DNA of 5,551 nt, from the NCBI GenBank assembly GCA_027030825.1, contig JALVEM010000027.1:1-5551 (forward strand), in the 5' to 3' direction. The first letter of the stretch is position 1. Every line of letters starts with the position of its first letter. Made by a program: the position numbers and the translations under genes. Below are positions 4,814 to 5,551 of the stretch, in pieces. This DNA comes from Thiohalobacter sp. (GTDB lineage: Bacteria; Pseudomonadota; Gammaproteobacteria; Thiohalobacterales; Thiohalobacteraceae). The notes beneath the pieces are model-generated. The model worked only from the letters and a program-made list of their open reading frames with translations. It searched no databases and was not told the origin of the DNA.

Positions 4814-5551
4814 TCAGACCTTCTCTTCTTCCTCGATCTCCAGCGCCAGTTCGCCATCCTGCACCGTCACGAGCACGTGACCGCCGCGTGACAGGCGGCC
4901 GAACAGGATCTCGTCGGCCAGCGGCTTCTTGATGTGCTCGCGGACCACCCGGGCCATCGGCCGGGCGCCCATCTTCGGGTCGTAACCCTTCTCGGCCAGC
5001 CAGACCCGCGCCTCGTCGTCGAGCTCGATGGTGACGCCCTTCTCGGACAGCTGCGCTTCGAGCTCGTAGACGAACTTGTTGACCACCTGGGCGATGACGG
5101 TGGCATCGAGCGGCTTGAACTGGATGATGGCATCCAGCCGGTTGCGGAACTCCGGCGTGAACAGGCGCCGGATGGCCTCCATGCCGTCGGTGGAATGATC
5201 CTGACGCGCAAAGCCGATCGAGGGCCGGTCCATCTCCTGAGCACCGGCATTGGTCGTCATGACGATGATGACGTTGCGGAAGTCCGCCTTGCGGCCGTTG
5301 TTGTCGGTCAGCGTGCCGTGGTCCATCACCTGCAGCAGCAGGTTGAATACCTCCGGATGGGCCTTCTCGATCTCGTCGAGCAGCAGGACCGAATGCGGAT
5401 GCTTCAGGATCTGGTCGGTCAACAGCCCGCCCTGATCGAAGCCCACGTAGCCCGGCGGTGCGCCGATCAGGCGCGAGACGGTGTGGCGCTCCATGTATTC
5501 CGACATGTCGAAGCGGATCAGCTCGATGCCGAGCTGGCGGGCGAGCTGGCG
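4814..5551 (-). CDS. clpA: ATP-dependent Clp protease ATP-binding subunit ClpA, C-terminal third
   Basis: AAA+ unfoldase that feeds substrates, including N-degron proteins delivered by ClpS, into ClpP. Only the last 245 residues lie in the window; the start, the N-domain, the first AAA+ module and the second Walker A are beyond the right edge. Visible residues of the second module, numbered from the edge: RFDMSEYMERH at 13-23, pore loop GYVG at 34-37, Walker B VLLLDEIEKAH at 55-65, sensor-1 MTTNAG at 98-103 with Asn101, the SIGF loop at 111-114 that docks ClpP, TPEFRNRLD at 132-140 carrying the arginine finger, and sensor-2 GARPMARV at 195-202. Sequence follows E. coli ClpA rather than ClpB or ClpC, and the IGF/IGL loop excludes ClpB. 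It ends in an acidic tail (EIEEEEKV). Read toward infA. Confidence 0.97.
   Translation of the reverse strand, partial: RQLARQLGIELIRFDMSEYMERHTVSRLIGAPPGYVGFDQGGLLTDQILKHPHSVLLLDEIEKAHPEVFNLLLQVMDHGTLTDNNGRKADFRNVIIVMTTNAGAQEMDRPSIGFARQDHSTDGMEAIRRLFTPEFRNRLDAIIQFKPLDATVIAQVVNKFVYELEAQLSEKGVTIELDDEARVWLAEKGYDPKMGARPMARVVREHIKKPLADEILFGRLSRGGHVLVTVQDGELALEIEEEEKV

Overview
The window reads as ordinary chromosomal DNA of a high-G+C gammaproteobacterium. Every coding sequence is a core housekeeping gene whose protein resembles gammaproteobacterial homologues; IF-1 is very close to the E. coli protein. The order trxB - aat - bpt - infA - (convergent) clpA is, from general knowledge, also the order in Pseudomonas. 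The intergenic repeats are of types I associate with environmental Proteobacteria such as sulfur oxidisers, but I cannot name a genus.

Layout. Positions 1-1338 carry a minus-strand pair: truA (tRNA pseudouridine synthase), then trpF (phosphoribosylanthranilate isomerase), which runs off the left edge without its C-terminus. A ~100-base divergent promoter region (1339-1437) separates them from trxB (thioredoxin reductase) on the plus strand. Positions 2401-2900 hold no gene. They are a mosaic of at least four kinds of repeat: a degenerate 9-mer array, a 137-bp two-hairpin inverted-repeat element with satellite copies, a GGATTYSGTGG repeat, and a 7-bp tandem array of almost 13 units. From 2960 to 4443 lie aat and bpt, joined by an ATGA overlap and followed by a terminator-like palindrome. 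infA follows with its own sigma70-like promoter. From 4814 to the right edge, on the minus strand, is the C-terminal third of clpA.

How the genes work together. Aat adds Leu/Phe to N-terminal Lys/Arg, and Bpt adds Leu to N-terminal Asp/Glu. Both make primary N-degrons, which ClpS delivers to ClpAP. The right half is therefore most of the bacterial N-degron pathway; clpS would be expected beyond the right edge, upstream of clpA. infA sits inside this cluster as an independently promoted translation gene. trxB (redox), truA (tRNA modification) and trpF (tryptophan synthesis) are unrelated neighbours.

No undescribed protein system was found. The part not explained by genes is the repeat mosaic between trxB and aat, along with a few compact regulatory arrangements.
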